NCBI GenBank assembly: GCA_963630555.1
Contig: CAVGND010000006.1
Location: forward strand, 8,607 to 72,606
Length of the DNA: 64,000 nt
Reading direction: 5' to 3'
From: CAVALG01 sp963630555
Lineage (GTDB): Bacteria > Bacillota > Clostridia > Oscillospirales > Acutalibacteraceae
Every line of letters begins with the position of its first letter. Position 1 is the first letter of the stretch. The position numbers and the translations under genes are program-made. Under the pieces are notes generated by a model. The model did no database searches. It was not told the DNA's origin and saw only the letters and a list, made by a program, of their open reading frames with translations. Shown here in pieces: positions 17,452 through 25,784 of the stretch.

Positions 17452-18060
17452 ATGAAGTCATATATGATAAATCTGATACGGCACGGAAGCACCGCCGCCA
17501 ACGCGCTCGGTCAATATATCGGGTCAACCGATGTAGGCTTAAGCGAGGCGGGCAAAGAGGAACTGCACGAACTTTTAAGCACGGGCATATACCCCGAGGT
17601 TGATATGCTGTATTCAAGCCCGCTGAAAAGATGTACCGAAACGGCGCACATACTGTATGAAGGGCTGCCCGTTAATATGGTCAAAGACCTGCGTGAATTC
17701 GATTTCGGGATATTTGAGGGAAAAACCGCCGAAGAACTCGAAAATGACCCAACCTACCGCGATTTTATCGGCGGACGGCTGCGGCAAATTCCGGAAGGCG
17801 AGGATCTTAACGAATTTTCAAACCGTATAGTTTTGGGATTTAACAAGGTGGTGCGCCACCTTTCGCAGTCGGGCTATACCGATGCGGCGCTTATTATGCA
17901 CGGCGGCGTTATTATGAGCCTGCTTGCCTCCTGCGCCTTTCCGCGCAAGAGTCAATTGGAATGGCGAAGCGGAAACGGCTGCGGATACTCTGTGCTTGTT
18001 ACGCCGTCGCTTTATGCAAGAACGGGGGCAATCGAAGTGATTGCCGAAATACGCCCGTAG
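17452..18060 (+). CDS. Histidine phosphatase family protein
   Basis: The 202-residue protein has the phosphohistidine motif LIRHGSTAAN at residues 8-17, the typical DVGLSEAGKEE stretch, LYSSPLKRCTETA with the second arginine, a catalytic acid region REFDFGIFEGKT and a late LIMHGGVI histidine. All members of the catalytic set are present. The family covers phosphoglycerate mutases, alpha-ribazole phosphatases and broad phosphatases; the REFDFGIFEG form resembles CobC/PhoE-like enzymes, but nothing nearby indicates cobalamin synthesis. It is followed after 40 bp by the AEC transporter gene and may be co-transcribed with it. Confidence 0.88.
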   Translation: MKSYMINLIRHGSTAANALGQYIGSTDVGLSEAGKEELHELLSTGIYPEVDMLYSSPLKRCTETAHILYEGLPVNMVKDLREFDFGIFEGKTAEELENDPTYRDFIGGRLRQIPEGEDLNEFSNRIVLGFNKVVRHLSQSGYTDAALIMHGGVIMSLLASCAFPRKSQLEWRSGNGCGYSVLVTPSLYARTGAIEVIAEIRP

Positions 18061-18100
18061 AATGTGACAGGTTCAAGTCCTGCCGTAATAGGGAGTTGTT

Positions 18101-19060
18101 ATGGTCGATACAATTGTGCTGCTTAACTGCGTGCTGCTGTTTTTTATATATCTTGTACCGGGTTTTGCGCTTAAAAAATTTTCGCTTATAGGCGATTCGT
18201 TTGCAAAGGGTCTTTCAACCCTGATTTTATATGTGTTGCAGCCGGCAATGCTTATTGTCGGATTTGTTGACGATTTTAACGCAAAGACCGCAATTAATAT
18301 TTTATGGGCGTTCCTGCTTTCGATGCTCACGCTCGGCATATCCTACATAATAGCGGTAAACTGCTTTAAAGGCGCCCCGCCCGAAAAGGCGAAGGTCTTG
18401 CGGTATGCCGCCCTGTTCCCCAATGCGGGATATATAGGTATGCCGCTTATTACCGCCGTTTTCGGCGCAAAAGCCGCCGTTTACGTTACGGCGTACGTTA
18501 TAAGTTTTAATATCTACGCATGGAGCCTCGGCTGCCTTATTTACACCCGTGACAGGAGTTTTGTTTCGCCTAAAAAGATATTCATTAACCCCGCCACGGT
18601 ACCCATATACATAGGGCTTGTGATATTCCTGCTGCCGATAAATACCTATATACCGCAGACCGCAGTAACCGCCCTTAACGGCCTTAAGGATATGGTCGCC
18701 CCGTGTTCTATGCTGTTAGTCGGTATAAAAATTGCCGACATTAAATTGAATGGGCTTTTAAAAGATATGCGTATGTGGGGATGTGCCGCGCTGCGGCTTT
18801 TGGCGTTCCCTGCGGTATCCGCCCTGCTTATTGTGCTTTTAAAACTTGCGGGAGTGCAGACAGACCCGACGGTCAGTGCCGTTACCGTTATATGCTCGGC
18901 TACGCCAAGCGCCGCCGCCACCTGCATATTTGCCGAAAAATTCGGCTGCGACGGGACCTATGCCGGCAAACTCGTTTCGGTCACAACGCTGCTCTCGGTC
19001 ATTACAATACCGCTTACTTCGCTGATTTTAAATATTATTCAGAGGATATGCCATGCTTAA
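18101..19060 (+). CDS. AEC (auxin efflux carrier) family transporter
   Basis: The 319-residue protein has about ten hydrophobic segments in two halves. It carries family landmarks such as LFPNAGYIGMPLITAVFG in the first half and a VICSATPSAAATCIFAEKFG segment in the second, both near the crossover of the transport domain. Bacterial AEC proteins export or import organic acids such as malate or malonate. A link to the dicarboxylate operon at 37-49 kb is possible but not shown. The stop overlaps the start of the next gene by 8 bp, so translation of the two is likely coupled. Confidence 0.87.
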   Translation: MVDTIVLLNCVLLFFIYLVPGFALKKFSLIGDSFAKGLSTLILYVLQPAMLIVGFVDDFNAKTAINILWAFLLSMLTLGISYIIAVNCFKGAPPEKAKVLRYAALFPNAGYIGMPLITAVFGAKAAVYVTAYVISFNIYAWSLGCLIYTRDRSFVSPKKIFINPATVPIYIGLVIFLLPINTYIPQTAVTALNGLKDMVAPCSMLLVGIKIADIKLNGLLKDMRMWGCAALRLLAFPAVSALLIVLLKLAGVQTDPTVSAVTVICSATPSAAATCIFAEKFGCDGTYAGKLVSVTTLLSVITIPLTSLILNIIQRICHA

Positions 19061-20216
19061 AAAACATCTTTCGGTTCTGCTGTGTATATTTATCCTTGCG
19101 GCTGCATTTCCTTACGCCGGCGCACAAGCCGCGTATACGGTTGACCCTGCAACCGGAGTGATTTCCGATTTTGACAAGTCGCTTTCGGGCAAAGTGATTA
19201 TACCCGAAACCGACGAAAGCGGCAATAAAATAACCGAAATAGCACCGTACGCCTTCCGCGGCTGCGATTTGATTACCGAAATAGTAATACCCGAAACCGT
19301 TACGAAAATAGGCGGCGCGGCATTCAGCGGCTGCACCGCGCTTGTTTCGGTTACGCTGCCGAATACCGTAACCGCCCTGCCTAAATACGCTTTTGAAAAC
19401 TGCACGGCTCTTACGGCGGTCAATCTTGAGAATATTACGCTTATTGACGACGCTGCGTTCTGGGGCTGCACCGCGCTTAAAACGGTGGCATTGCCCGACT
19501 TGCTTGAGGTTATCGGCGTCGGTGCGTTTTACAAAAGCGGGCTTGTTTCGGTCACACTGCCCGAAAGCGTCACTTCGCTCGGAGCATCGGCGTTTGACAG
19601 CTGTGCTTCGCTCGGAACGGCAAACCTGAACGGCTCGTTCAAAACCCTCGGTGAAGATACCTTTTTCGGATGCGTTTCCCTTAACCTTGTATCGCTGGCT
19701 GAAGGGATTACCGCCATATGCCCGTCGGCATTCGAGGGGTGTTCCTCGCTTCGCTCGGTATACATACCGCCGTCAGCCGAAAATATTGCCGAGGATGCGT
19801 TTAAGGGCTGCGGCAATTTCGCAATATCGGGCAAATCCGGCTCGTTTGCCGAAAAATTCGCAAAAGAGCACGGCACCGAGTTCCGTGACTGCGAAGGTCA
19901 CAGCCATATGTGTTACAATTGGGAAACGGACGGCGAAAGCGGCGAAAGTGCAGTGTTTGCCGAAGGCGATTGTGAAATTTGCTGTACGCACGTACGCCTT
20001 CGGGCGGAGGGTTCCGATATAATATCGGGTGATACCGACCTTGACGGAACCGTTAACGCCAAAGATGCTGCCGCAATCCTGAAATATGACGCGCAGATTT
20101 TGCCGCTGTCATTCCTTTCCGCCGTTCGGGCAAACGTGAATTTTGACGACTCCGTTTCAACGGAGGACGCGATAATGATTTTGCGATATGATGCGGAAAT
20201 AATAAGCCGTTGGTAA
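19053..20216 (+). CDS. Secreted leucine-rich-repeat protein with C-terminal dockerin
   Basis: A signal peptide (about residues 1-25, ending GAQA) is followed by some ten BspA-type (LRR_5) repeats with the pattern GCTALVSVTLPNTVT (residues 50-270). A cysteine-containing linker follows, then a type I dockerin (about 325-387). Its two calcium loops begin DTDLDGTVNAKDA and NVNFDDSVSTEDA. Dockerins bind cohesins on scaffoldin proteins, so the product is probably displayed at the surface or in an extracellular complex. The ligand of the repeats is unknown. No cohesin gene lies in the window. GAGGA lies inside the preceding gene. Confidence 0.87.
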   Translation: MLKKHLSVLLCIFILAAAFPYAGAQAAYTVDPATGVISDFDKSLSGKVIIPETDESGNKITEIAPYAFRGCDLITEIVIPETVTKIGGAAFSGCTALVSVTLPNTVTALPKYAFENCTALTAVNLENITLIDDAAFWGCTALKTVALPDLLEVIGVGAFYKSGLVSVTLPESVTSLGASAFDSCASLGTANLNGSFKTLGEDTFFGCVSLNLVSLAEGITAICPSAFEGCSSLRSVYIPPSAENIAEDAFKGCGNFAISGKSGSFAEKFAKEHGTEFRDCEGHSHMCYNWETDGESGESAVFAEGDCEICCTHVRLRAEGSDIISGDTDLDGTVNAKDAAAILKYDAQILPLSFLSAVRANVNFDDSVSTEDAIMILRYDAEIISRW

Positions 20217-20259
20217 AATTCGGCTTAACCGATTTTAAAAAAGATAAGAGAGGGAAATT

Positions 20260-21210
20260 ATGTATCCGTTAGTATTATTACCGACAGTTAAAGACTACAT
20301 CTGGGGCGGAACGAGGCTGCGTGAAGAATACGGCGTAAAGACCGACCTTGACAAGGCGGCGGAGGCGTGGGTTCTTTCCTGCCGTGACGACGGCCCGTGC
20401 ACCGTGCAAAACGGCAGTTTGGCGGGCAAAACATTAAAGGAAGTTCTTGATATCTGGGGCAGTGCCGCAACGGGGAGCGACTGCGAAAAATTTGAGTTTT
20501 TCCCGCTGCTTATTAAACTTATCGACGCGCGCGACAGGCTCAGCATTCAGGTTCACCCCGATGATAAATATGCCGCCGAACACGGCGGCGGTTACGGAAA
20601 AACCGAGATGTGGCATGTTGTTGACTGTGCGGAAAATGCAAGCCTTATCTACGGCTTCAACCGCGACACCGACAAAGAGGAATTTAAACGCCGGATTGAG
20701 GACGATACCCTTACGGACATATGCAATTTCGTTAAAGTTCGCAAGGGCGACACGTTTTTTATCCCGTCGGGCACGCTGCACGCTATCGGCGCCGGGATAC
20801 TGATAGCCGAGGTTCAGCAAAACTCAGACACTACATACCGTGTATCCGATTACGGCAGATTGGGGGCAGACGGGAAACCGCGGCAGCTGCATATCAAACA
20901 GGCTCTTGATGTTACCAACCTTAAAAAATCGGAATACAGGCGTGCAGAAGGCAGCAAAAACGAAAACGAAAACGGAACCGAACTGCTGGCGGATTGCAAA
21001 CTGTTTAAGGCGGAGCGTTTAACCCTCTGCGGGGAAACGGAACTGCTTAATAATTCCTGCTTTGAATCGCTCATCTGCCTTGACGGGTCTTTCACCCTTT
21101 CATGGGGCGGCGGCACGGAGGAAATTAAAAAAGGCGGCAGCGTATTTATCCCGTGCGGCACAAAAGTAACGCTTTGCGGAAACGCCGTACTGCTTAAAAC
21201 AACGGTTTAA
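20260..21210 (+). CDS. manA: Mannose-6-phosphate isomerase, class I
   Basis: The enzyme interconverts mannose-6-phosphate and fructose-6-phosphate. The 316-residue cupin protein shows YIWGGTRL near the start, the zinc motif IQVHPDDKYA with KTEMWHV, and a histidine in SGTLHAIGAGI followed by AEVQQNSDTTYRV. These are the metal ligands and active-site arginine region of the bacterial short type I isomerases. It supplies mannose-6-phosphate for GDP-sugar synthesis or feeds mannose into glycolysis; a GDP-sugar pathway gene lies at 59-62 kb. AGAGAGGG precedes the ATG. The gene stands 24 bp before fprA. Confidence 0.93.
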   Translation: MYPLVLLPTVKDYIWGGTRLREEYGVKTDLDKAAEAWVLSCRDDGPCTVQNGSLAGKTLKEVLDIWGSAATGSDCEKFEFFPLLIKLIDARDRLSIQVHPDDKYAAEHGGGYGKTEMWHVVDCAENASLIYGFNRDTDKEEFKRRIEDDTLTDICNFVKVRKGDTFFIPSGTLHAIGAGILIAEVQQNSDTTYRVSDYGRLGADGKPRQLHIKQALDVTNLKKSEYRRAEGSKNENENGTELLADCKLFKAERLTLCGETELLNNSCFESLICLDGSFTLSWGGGTEEIKKGGSVFIPCGTKVTLCGNAVLLKTTV

Positions 21211-21234
21211 AATGAAAACGCGGAGGCAAAATCA

Positions 21235-22386
21235 ATGGAAATTACTAAAGATATAAAATATGTGGGCGTCAACGATAGGGATATTGACCTTTTTGAGGGA
21301 CAGTTCACGGTTGAAAACGGAATGGCGTACAATTCATACATTATAACCGATGAAAAAATTGCGGTTTTTGACACGGTTGACGCCCGATTCGGGGAAGAAT
21401 GGCTTGCCAACATTAAAACCGTATTGGGCGAAGCGAAGCCGGATTACCTGATTGTTCAGCATATGGAACCCGACCACTCGGCAAATATTATGAATTTTAA
21501 GGCGGTCTACCCCGACGCAACGATAGTCGCAAGCGCAAAAGCCTTTGTTATGATGAAACAGTTTTTCGGGACCGATTTCGCCGAAAACCGCATTGTCGTC
21601 GGCGAAAAAGACACGCTGTGCCTCGGCAGACACACCCTTACGTTTATAACCGCACCGATGGTACACTGGCCCGAAGTAATAGTAACCTACGACAGTGCCG
21701 ACAAAGTTCTGTTCTCGGCTGACGGGTTCGGCAAATTCGGCGCGCTTGACGCCGAAGAGGACTGGGCGTGCGAAGCGCGCAGGTATTATTTCGGAATAGT
21801 CGGAAAATACGGCGCACAGGTACAGGCGCTGCTTAAAAAGGCAGCCGACCTTGATATTCGGACAATATGCCCGCTTCACGGCCCCGTCCTTTCGGATAAT
21901 TTGGGATACTATTTGGGGCTTTACAACACCTGGTCGTCTTACAAAGCGGAGAGTGAGGGCGTTGTTATAGCCTACACCTCGGTTTACGGCCATACGGCCG
22001 AAGCGGCGAAAATGCTTGCCGACGAACTGCAAAAGCGCGGCTGCAAGGCGGTGCTTAACGATTTGGCAAGGTGCGATATGTATGAAGCGGTTGAGGACGC
22101 TTTCAGGTATGACAGGCTGGTGCTTGCAACCACTACATATAACGCCGGCATTTTCCCTTTTATGCGCGAATTTATAGAGCATCTTACCGAGCGCGGGTAT
22201 AAAAACAGGACGGTGGCATTTATCGAAAACGGCAGTTGGGCGCCGACCGCCGTTAAAACAATGAAAACGATGCTTGAAGGTTCAAAAGACCTTATATTTG
22301 CAGAGCCCGAAGTTAAAATCCTCTCAGCATTGGACGACGGCAGCCGTGCCGACATAATCTCTTTGGCGGAACGGCTTACAAAGTAA
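21235..22386 (+). CDS. FprA family A-type flavoprotein (O2 or NO reductase)
   Basis: The 383-residue protein joins an N-terminal diiron metallo-beta-lactamase domain (iron ligands in HMEPDHS at residues 76-82, MVHWPE, ADGFGKFG and CPLHGP) to a C-terminal flavodoxin domain (from about 240, VIAYTSVYGHTAEAAK). All seven diiron-ligand regions look intact. A-type flavoproteins reduce oxygen to water or nitric oxide to nitrous oxide in anaerobes, taking electrons from rubredoxin or a flavin/ferredoxin chain. No rubredoxin gene is adjacent. It follows manA by 24 bp with a GGAGG site, and a bidirectional terminator follows it. Confidence 0.93.
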   Translation: MEITKDIKYVGVNDRDIDLFEGQFTVENGMAYNSYIITDEKIAVFDTVDARFGEEWLANIKTVLGEAKPDYLIVQHMEPDHSANIMNFKAVYPDATIVASAKAFVMMKQFFGTDFAENRIVVGEKDTLCLGRHTLTFITAPMVHWPEVIVTYDSADKVLFSADGFGKFGALDAEEDWACEARRYYFGIVGKYGAQVQALLKKAADLDIRTICPLHGPVLSDNLGYYLGLYNTWSSYKAESEGVVIAYTSVYGHTAEAAKMLADELQKRGCKAVLNDLARCDMYEAVEDAFRYDRLVLATTTYNAGIFPFMREFIEHLTERGYKNRTVAFIENGSWAPTAVKTMKTMLEGSKDLIFAEPEVKILSALDDGSRADIISLAERLTK

Positions 22387-22408
22387 AAAAACACACCGTG
22401 ATTAAAAA

Positions 22409-22444
22409 AACCTGTAAGCGGCGGCTGCCGTTTACAGGTTTTTA
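22409..22444. terminator. Bidirectional terminator
   Basis: A 14-bp stem (22409-22422 with 22427-22440) with a GGCT loop is flanked by A-runs on the left and T-runs on the right, so it can stop both convergent transcripts (fprA and the YabE-like gene). Confidence 0.85.
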
Positions 22445-22484
22445 CTGCTGTCATATTTGTCATATTTGGGGTCGCAAATCAAAA

Positions 22485-23573
22485 TCAGTCCAACACGTAA
22501 ATGTTTATCTGCCTTCTGCCGAAATTTATGCACTCGCCCTTTGTGTTAAAGAACAGGTCGGCAACCGTACCGCTGCCGTTGCTTGTAAATCCGCCGGTAT
22601 CAGCGGCGATTGCAAAACCGTAATTGAATTTACCGTCAGCCGATACGATATAAAGGCGCGTGCCGTAAGGTATCTGCTTGGGGTTTACGGCTATATAACC
22701 CGGCTTGGGCCATACGCCCGTGGCGCAGTGGCGATTATAGGTGTTGTAATAAGCGGTCGCCTTGCCGGTGATGACCTTTGTATAATTCGTAGGTCTGCCG
22801 TTTTCGTCAAGAGTTATTTCCCTGTCGGGCGTAAGTTCGGATATTACGCCGCCGCTTACCTTTGCGCTGCTTGCGGTAACGGCCGCGGCGGTTACCTTCG
22901 TGCCCACAGTTACTACCTGCGCAACGGGTTGTGTGATAATATTTTCGGAAACAACGGTGCTCTCGGTAACGACGCCGTCAACCTTTTTGTGGCTGTATGT
23001 TACTTCTTTAACGCCGTTGGCACCTGCCGAAACAGTCTGCTGACCCTTTGCAAGAGCAGCACTGTTCACCGTTTTTGTTTCAAACGGAATTTCTTCCGTA
23101 ACCGTTTCGGTTACATATTCAACCCGACTCAACCGGATAACCATATTACCTTTTATCGAGTCGTTTAAATCATAATTAAGCGTGTCGTTTTCACCAAGCG
23201 AGAGCCCGGAGTCCGCAAGTGCGTCCTCAACCGTTCCGCCGGCAAGTTTTAATGTGGCTGAATATTCGCCGCTGACGATATATACCGGCACCGCTTTTTT
23301 TACGGTCAGCACCGGTTTTGAACCGCTGCGGTCAACATAAATCAAATCTTCTTTTTCAAGATCTATGCCTGCTGAGGCAACGATCTTCCTCGGGTTGCTT
23401 TGGGTTGAATAAAAAGTGAACCTTTTTTCATCAATCCGTATTTCGACCGTATTCACCATTGCGCTTAATAAAAGCGCCGTTGCAACCATTATAACCGAAA
23501 GGAACGCGGCTGCAATCACGCGGGAATTCCTTTTCAAAAATCCCCCGAATGACGATCCTGTGTTTCTGAACAT
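22485..23573 (-). CDS. YabE-like cell-wall protein: DUF348, G5 and 3D domains
   Basis: The 362-residue protein has one N-terminal membrane anchor (about residues 13-40), DUF348-type ubiquitin-like repeats (IRIDEKRFTFYS and LKLAGGTVEDALADSG), a G5 domain (about 150-235, VTEEIPFETKTVN) and a C-terminal 3D domain. The 3D domain carries its aspartates in AIAADTGGF and VADLFF, with CATGVWPKPGYIAVNP ahead. This architecture matches YabE and related resuscitation-factor-like wall hydrolases; 3D domains are lytic-transglycosylase-like. I chose the ATG at 23573, preceded by AAAGGAG. It is monocistronic with a strong promoter and a leader of about 100 nt. Confidence 0.9.
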   Translation of the reverse strand: MFRNTGSSFGGFLKRNSRVIAAAFLSVIMVATALLLSAMVNTVEIRIDEKRFTFYSTQSNPRKIVASAGIDLEKEDLIYVDRSGSKPVLTVKKAVPVYIVSGEYSATLKLAGGTVEDALADSGLSLGENDTLNYDLNDSIKGNMVIRLSRVEYVTETVTEEIPFETKTVNSAALAKGQQTVSAGANGVKEVTYSHKKVDGVVTESTVVSENIITQPVAQVVTVGTKVTAAAVTASSAKVSGGVISELTPDREITLDENGRPTNYTKVITGKATAYYNTYNRHCATGVWPKPGYIAVNPKQIPYGTRLYIVSADGKFNYGFAIAADTGGFTSNGSGTVADLFFNTKGECINFGRRQINIYVLD

Positions 23574-23601
23574 GGTACTACTCCTTTTGCTTTTTACGGA
23601 G

Positions 23602-23709
23602 GTTACAAATTGTAACACTCTGTAATTATTTGCGTGCCGTTTTTCGGCTCGCATTCATTTCGTTTTGCGCCATATTCAACATTATATGCAAAAAGCGTGC
23701 GAAAGTCAA
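23602..23709 (-). promoter_or_regulatory. Promoter and palindrome-bearing leader of the YabE-like gene
   Basis: On the minus strand TTGACT (23704-23709) and TATAAT (23681-23686) are 17 bp apart. The leader then contains the 15-bp palindrome GTTACAAATTGTAAC (23602-23618 region) just before the ribosome site. The remainder of the 412-bp gap up to the trmB stop at 23986 holds only AT-rich sequence with several loose TTGTAA/TTACAA words. Confidence 0.7.
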
Positions 23710-23985
23710 CCTTGTATCGGTTATGCTATTGTGCAATATGCACAAAAAGGTACCCTGCCACCCGCCTTAAAAAAGATTACAGGATTGTAATAAATGCGTT
23801 TTTCGGGGGTCTTGATTCCAAATATTGTAAATCAAATTGTAGGGTCAAACAAAATTTTCGGGGCAAAATCGCGATTTTGCCCCGAAAACGGTGTTTTTTA
23901 AGATTAAATCTCCTAAAATATTACATAATTTTACATAATTATCCAAATATGCGGTTTATTTTTAATTTTTTGGGTGATAAAACAC

Positions 23986-24666
23986 TCAATTTTTTTGTTT
24001 TAAAAACGCCTCCAAACGGTAGATCGGGCACCCCTGTTCCGAAAAACGCTGCTCATATTCGGTTACTATATTACCCTCAAAATCGCTTGCATGCAGGTCA
24101 AGCGAGATGTTTTGCAGGGTATATCCGTAGTTTGAAAACTGCTCTATCGAATATTCAAAAAAGTGCATATTATCCGTCTTTTGGCAGATGACGCCTTCGG
24201 GCGTTAATAGCCCTTCGTATATCTTTAAAAACCGCGGACTTGTGAGCCTGTGCGAAGCATAGGATTTTTTGGGGAACGGGCAGGAGAAGTTAAGATATAT
24301 CCGTGAAATTGAATTTTCCGCCAAAAAGCGCGGCAGATATTCCGCGCCGCATTTTATGAATTTAAGATTTGGGATTTCTTCGGCTATCGCCTTTTCGCAC
24401 GCGCTTACTATAACATTGGCGCATTTTTCAACGGCAAGAAAGTTTATTTCCGGATTTCTTTTAGCCGCTTGTGCCGCAAACTGACCTTTGCCGCAGCCGA
24501 TTTCAAGGTGTACGGGTCGGTCATTTCCGAACAGTTCGGCAAGGTTAAGGATGCGGTCGCCGGTGTTTTCGGCTTCGTAATTAAGTTCCTCGCTTTGCGC
24601 CACCGTCAGCACGCCCTTGCAAGCCTCCAGCCTTGATTCAAGATTTTTCTTTTTTCTCATCCTCAT
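23986..24666 (-). CDS. trmB: tRNA (guanine-46-N7)-methyltransferase
   Basis: TrmB places m7G at position 46 of tRNAs with SAM. The 226-residue protein shows the SAM motif VHLEIGCGKGQF, an EKCANVIVSACEKA helix, and the catalytic-region segment NFSCPFPKKSYASHRLTSPRFL with TDNMHFFEYS beyond it. The usual family motif is DPWPKxRHxKRRL; here D is C and W is F, a divergence seen in the most conserved loop. I chose the ATG at 24666 (MRMRKKKN) because GGAG precedes it at acceptable distance and the upstream in-frame sequence is unlike the family. Confidence 0.88.
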   Translation of the reverse strand: MRMRKKKNLESRLEACKGVLTVAQSEELNYEAENTGDRILNLAELFGNDRPVHLEIGCGKGQFAAQAAKRNPEINFLAVEKCANVIVSACEKAIAEEIPNLKFIKCGAEYLPRFLAENSISRIYLNFSCPFPKKSYASHRLTSPRFLKIYEGLLTPEGVICQKTDNMHFFEYSIEQFSNYGYTLQNISLDLHASDFEGNIVTEYEQRFSEQGCPIYRLEAFLKQKN

Positions 24667-25103
24667 ATTTATCTGTTCTCCGTTCCCTGCCGCCGCAGTA
24701 AGTTTCAATCCGGTTCGGTTTACCGTCATACGCCGCATATGAACCGCGGCGTGCAAAAAAAGTTTAACACAAAGCGGAGCGGAATTCAAGGATAATAATC
24801 CCACCACGCCGCTTGAATGTAAGGCGGTGCCAAACATTCAAAACCCCTTTTAGGGGTCAATCCGGTAATCACCCACCTTATAGAAGCGGGGCAAACCGCA
24901 GGTTGAACCGGCGGTTTTGATTTTTACACTTAGTGTAAAATAAAAATAGGCAAAAAGAAGAGGAAGTTCAAAAAAGAACCTCCCCAACGCACACAAAAAC
25001 GGTAAAATGAATTAACCCAAAAACCAAGATGTCTAAGGAGTGTGCAAAATGAGTATGGCAGAAGAAAAGATAAGTGAATTTATAATTTATCAAATAAAAA
25101 GTA
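24667..25103. other. Gene-free spacer between trmB and the tRNA cluster
   Basis: No credible gene is visible. It contains a TTTACAC/GTGTAAA hairpin (24923-24939) and a 38-bp box (24930-24967) shared with the region before rnpB. Confidence 0.6.
24930..24967 (+). repeat. 38-bp box shared with the rnpB upstream region
   Basis: This segment (TTAGTGTAAAATAAAAA, then YAGGCAAAAAGAAGAGGAAGT) matches 52755-52792 at 37 of 38 positions. Here it ends about 137 bp before the -35 box of the CAU tRNA promoter; there it ends 11 bp before the -35 of rnpB. Confidence 0.7.
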
Positions 25104-25132
25104 TTGACAAACCGGTTGCGCGAGTGTATAAT
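25104..25132 (+). promoter_or_regulatory. tRNA promoter
   Basis: TTGACA (25104) and TATAAT (25127) with an exact 17-bp spacer lie 25 bp before the CAU tRNA gene. Confidence 0.85.
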
Positions 25133-25157
25133 ATTATTTGCTCACTTGCTGAAGCGA

Positions 25158-25234
25158 GGGCCATTAGCTCAGTTGGTCAGAGCAACCGGCTCATAACCGG
25201 TTGGTCCGGGGTTCGAGTCCCTGATGGCCCACCA
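25158..25234 (+). tRNA. tRNA with CAU anticodon (elongator Met or Ile2)
   Basis: The 77-nt gene has the acceptor GGGCCAT pairing with ATGGCCC, discriminator A, an encoded CCA end and an anticodon loop CTCATAA. It lacks the three G:C pairs of initiator tRNA. The loop and stem (CCGG-CTCATAA-CCGG) resemble the isoleucine tRNA whose C34 is converted to lysidine, more than elongator Met. The decision needs the TilS determinants. Confidence 0.9.
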
Positions 25235-25320
25235 GTTAAGCCGGCAGGAAATATCTTGCCGGTTTTTATTTTTCTTTACCTTCGGCAAACGGAGGTCGGA
25301 ACCGTACATGAATTTAATAC

Positions 25321-25396
25321 GGGGGTATAGCTCAGATGGTAGAGCAGCGGTCTCCAAAACCGCGTGCCGAGAGTTCGATCCTTTCTGCCCCCGCCA
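25321..25396 (+). tRNA. tRNA-Trp (CCA)
   Basis: The 76-nt gene has acceptor GGGGGTA pairing with TGCCCCC, discriminator G as expected for Trp, an encoded CCA and anticodon CCA in the loop CTCCAAA. It is followed directly by a 147-bp structured repeat. Confidence 0.93.
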
Positions 25397-25543
25397 TAAA
25401 AGGGCTGCAAAATAGATGCAGTCCGTGAAAGCCCCGATAAAATCGGGGTTTTCTCCGTTTATACGGCAATATTTCGGCGAACCGTTTTGACAGATATAAA
25501 AACGATGTTTTCCCTTTGTTGGATGTCTTGAACCATCACACAA
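25397..25543 (+). repeat. 147-bp structured repeat after tRNA-Trp (copy 1)
   Basis: It begins at the base after CCA. It forms a GGGCTGCA/TGCAGTCC hairpin, then a GCCCCGAT/ATCGGGGTTTTC terminator hairpin, and continues with about 85 nt of non-coding sequence. Copy 2 follows tRNA-Leu at the same spacing and the same length, about 91% identical, with paired changes in the first stem. Confidence 0.8.
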
Positions 25544-25548
25544 GAAAA

Positions 25549-25625
25549 GATAAACTTCAGGCGTGAATTCCCAAAGTAAATTCCACTATGGAATTTACTT
25601 TGGGAATTCACTGATAAACTTCAGG
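25549..25625. repeat. Perfect 23-bp inverted repeat flanked by 13-bp direct repeats
   Basis: Arms 25563-25585 and 25589-25611 are perfectly complementary around a 3-base loop. The 13-mer GATAAACTTCAGG occurs on both sides (25549-25561 and 25613-25625). The layout is that of a tiny palindromic insertion with duplicated target, or a MITE remnant. No T-run follows, so it is not a normal terminator. Confidence 0.85.
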
Positions 25626-25658
25626 GGAATTGAAGAAAAGGCAACTGCCAAGTAAAAG

Positions 25659-25687
25659 TTGACATTTATACGGCGGTGTGTTAATAT
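25659..25687 (+). promoter_or_regulatory. tRNA-Leu promoter
   Basis: TTGACA (25659) and TAATAT (25682) with a 17-bp spacer lie 15 bp before the tRNA-Leu gene. Confidence 0.8.
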
Positions 25688-25702
25688 ATGTAGGCAAAAT
25701 AT

Positions 25703-25784
25703 GCGGGCGTGGTGGAATGGCAGACACGCTAGTCTTAGGAACTAGTGGGCAACCGTGCAGGTTCAAGTCCTGTCGCCCGCACCA
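25703..25784 (+). tRNA. tRNA-Leu (UAG)
   Basis: An 82-nt class II tRNA with acceptor GCGGGCG/CGCCCGC, discriminator A, encoded CCA, a long variable arm (GGGCAACC region) and anticodon TAG in the loop of the CTAGT/ACTAG stem. Confidence 0.92.

Noticed and set aside
18068..18082. 15-nt tRNA T-arm-like sequence (CAGGTTCAAGTCCTG) between the phosphatase and AEC genes
   Set aside because: It matches the T-arm of the tRNA-Leu at 25.7 kb, but no acceptor, D- or anticodon arm is present around it. It is too short to call a tRNA fragment or attachment site.
25040..25330. 96-codon plus-strand frame over the CAU tRNA
   Set aside because: It covers the tRNA promoter and gene; coding there is implausible.
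25169..25543. Minus-strand frame antisense to tRNA-Trp (and a similar one at 25608-25931)
   Set aside because: Both are antisense readings of tRNA genes and of the 147-bp structured repeats, a common source of spurious proteins.
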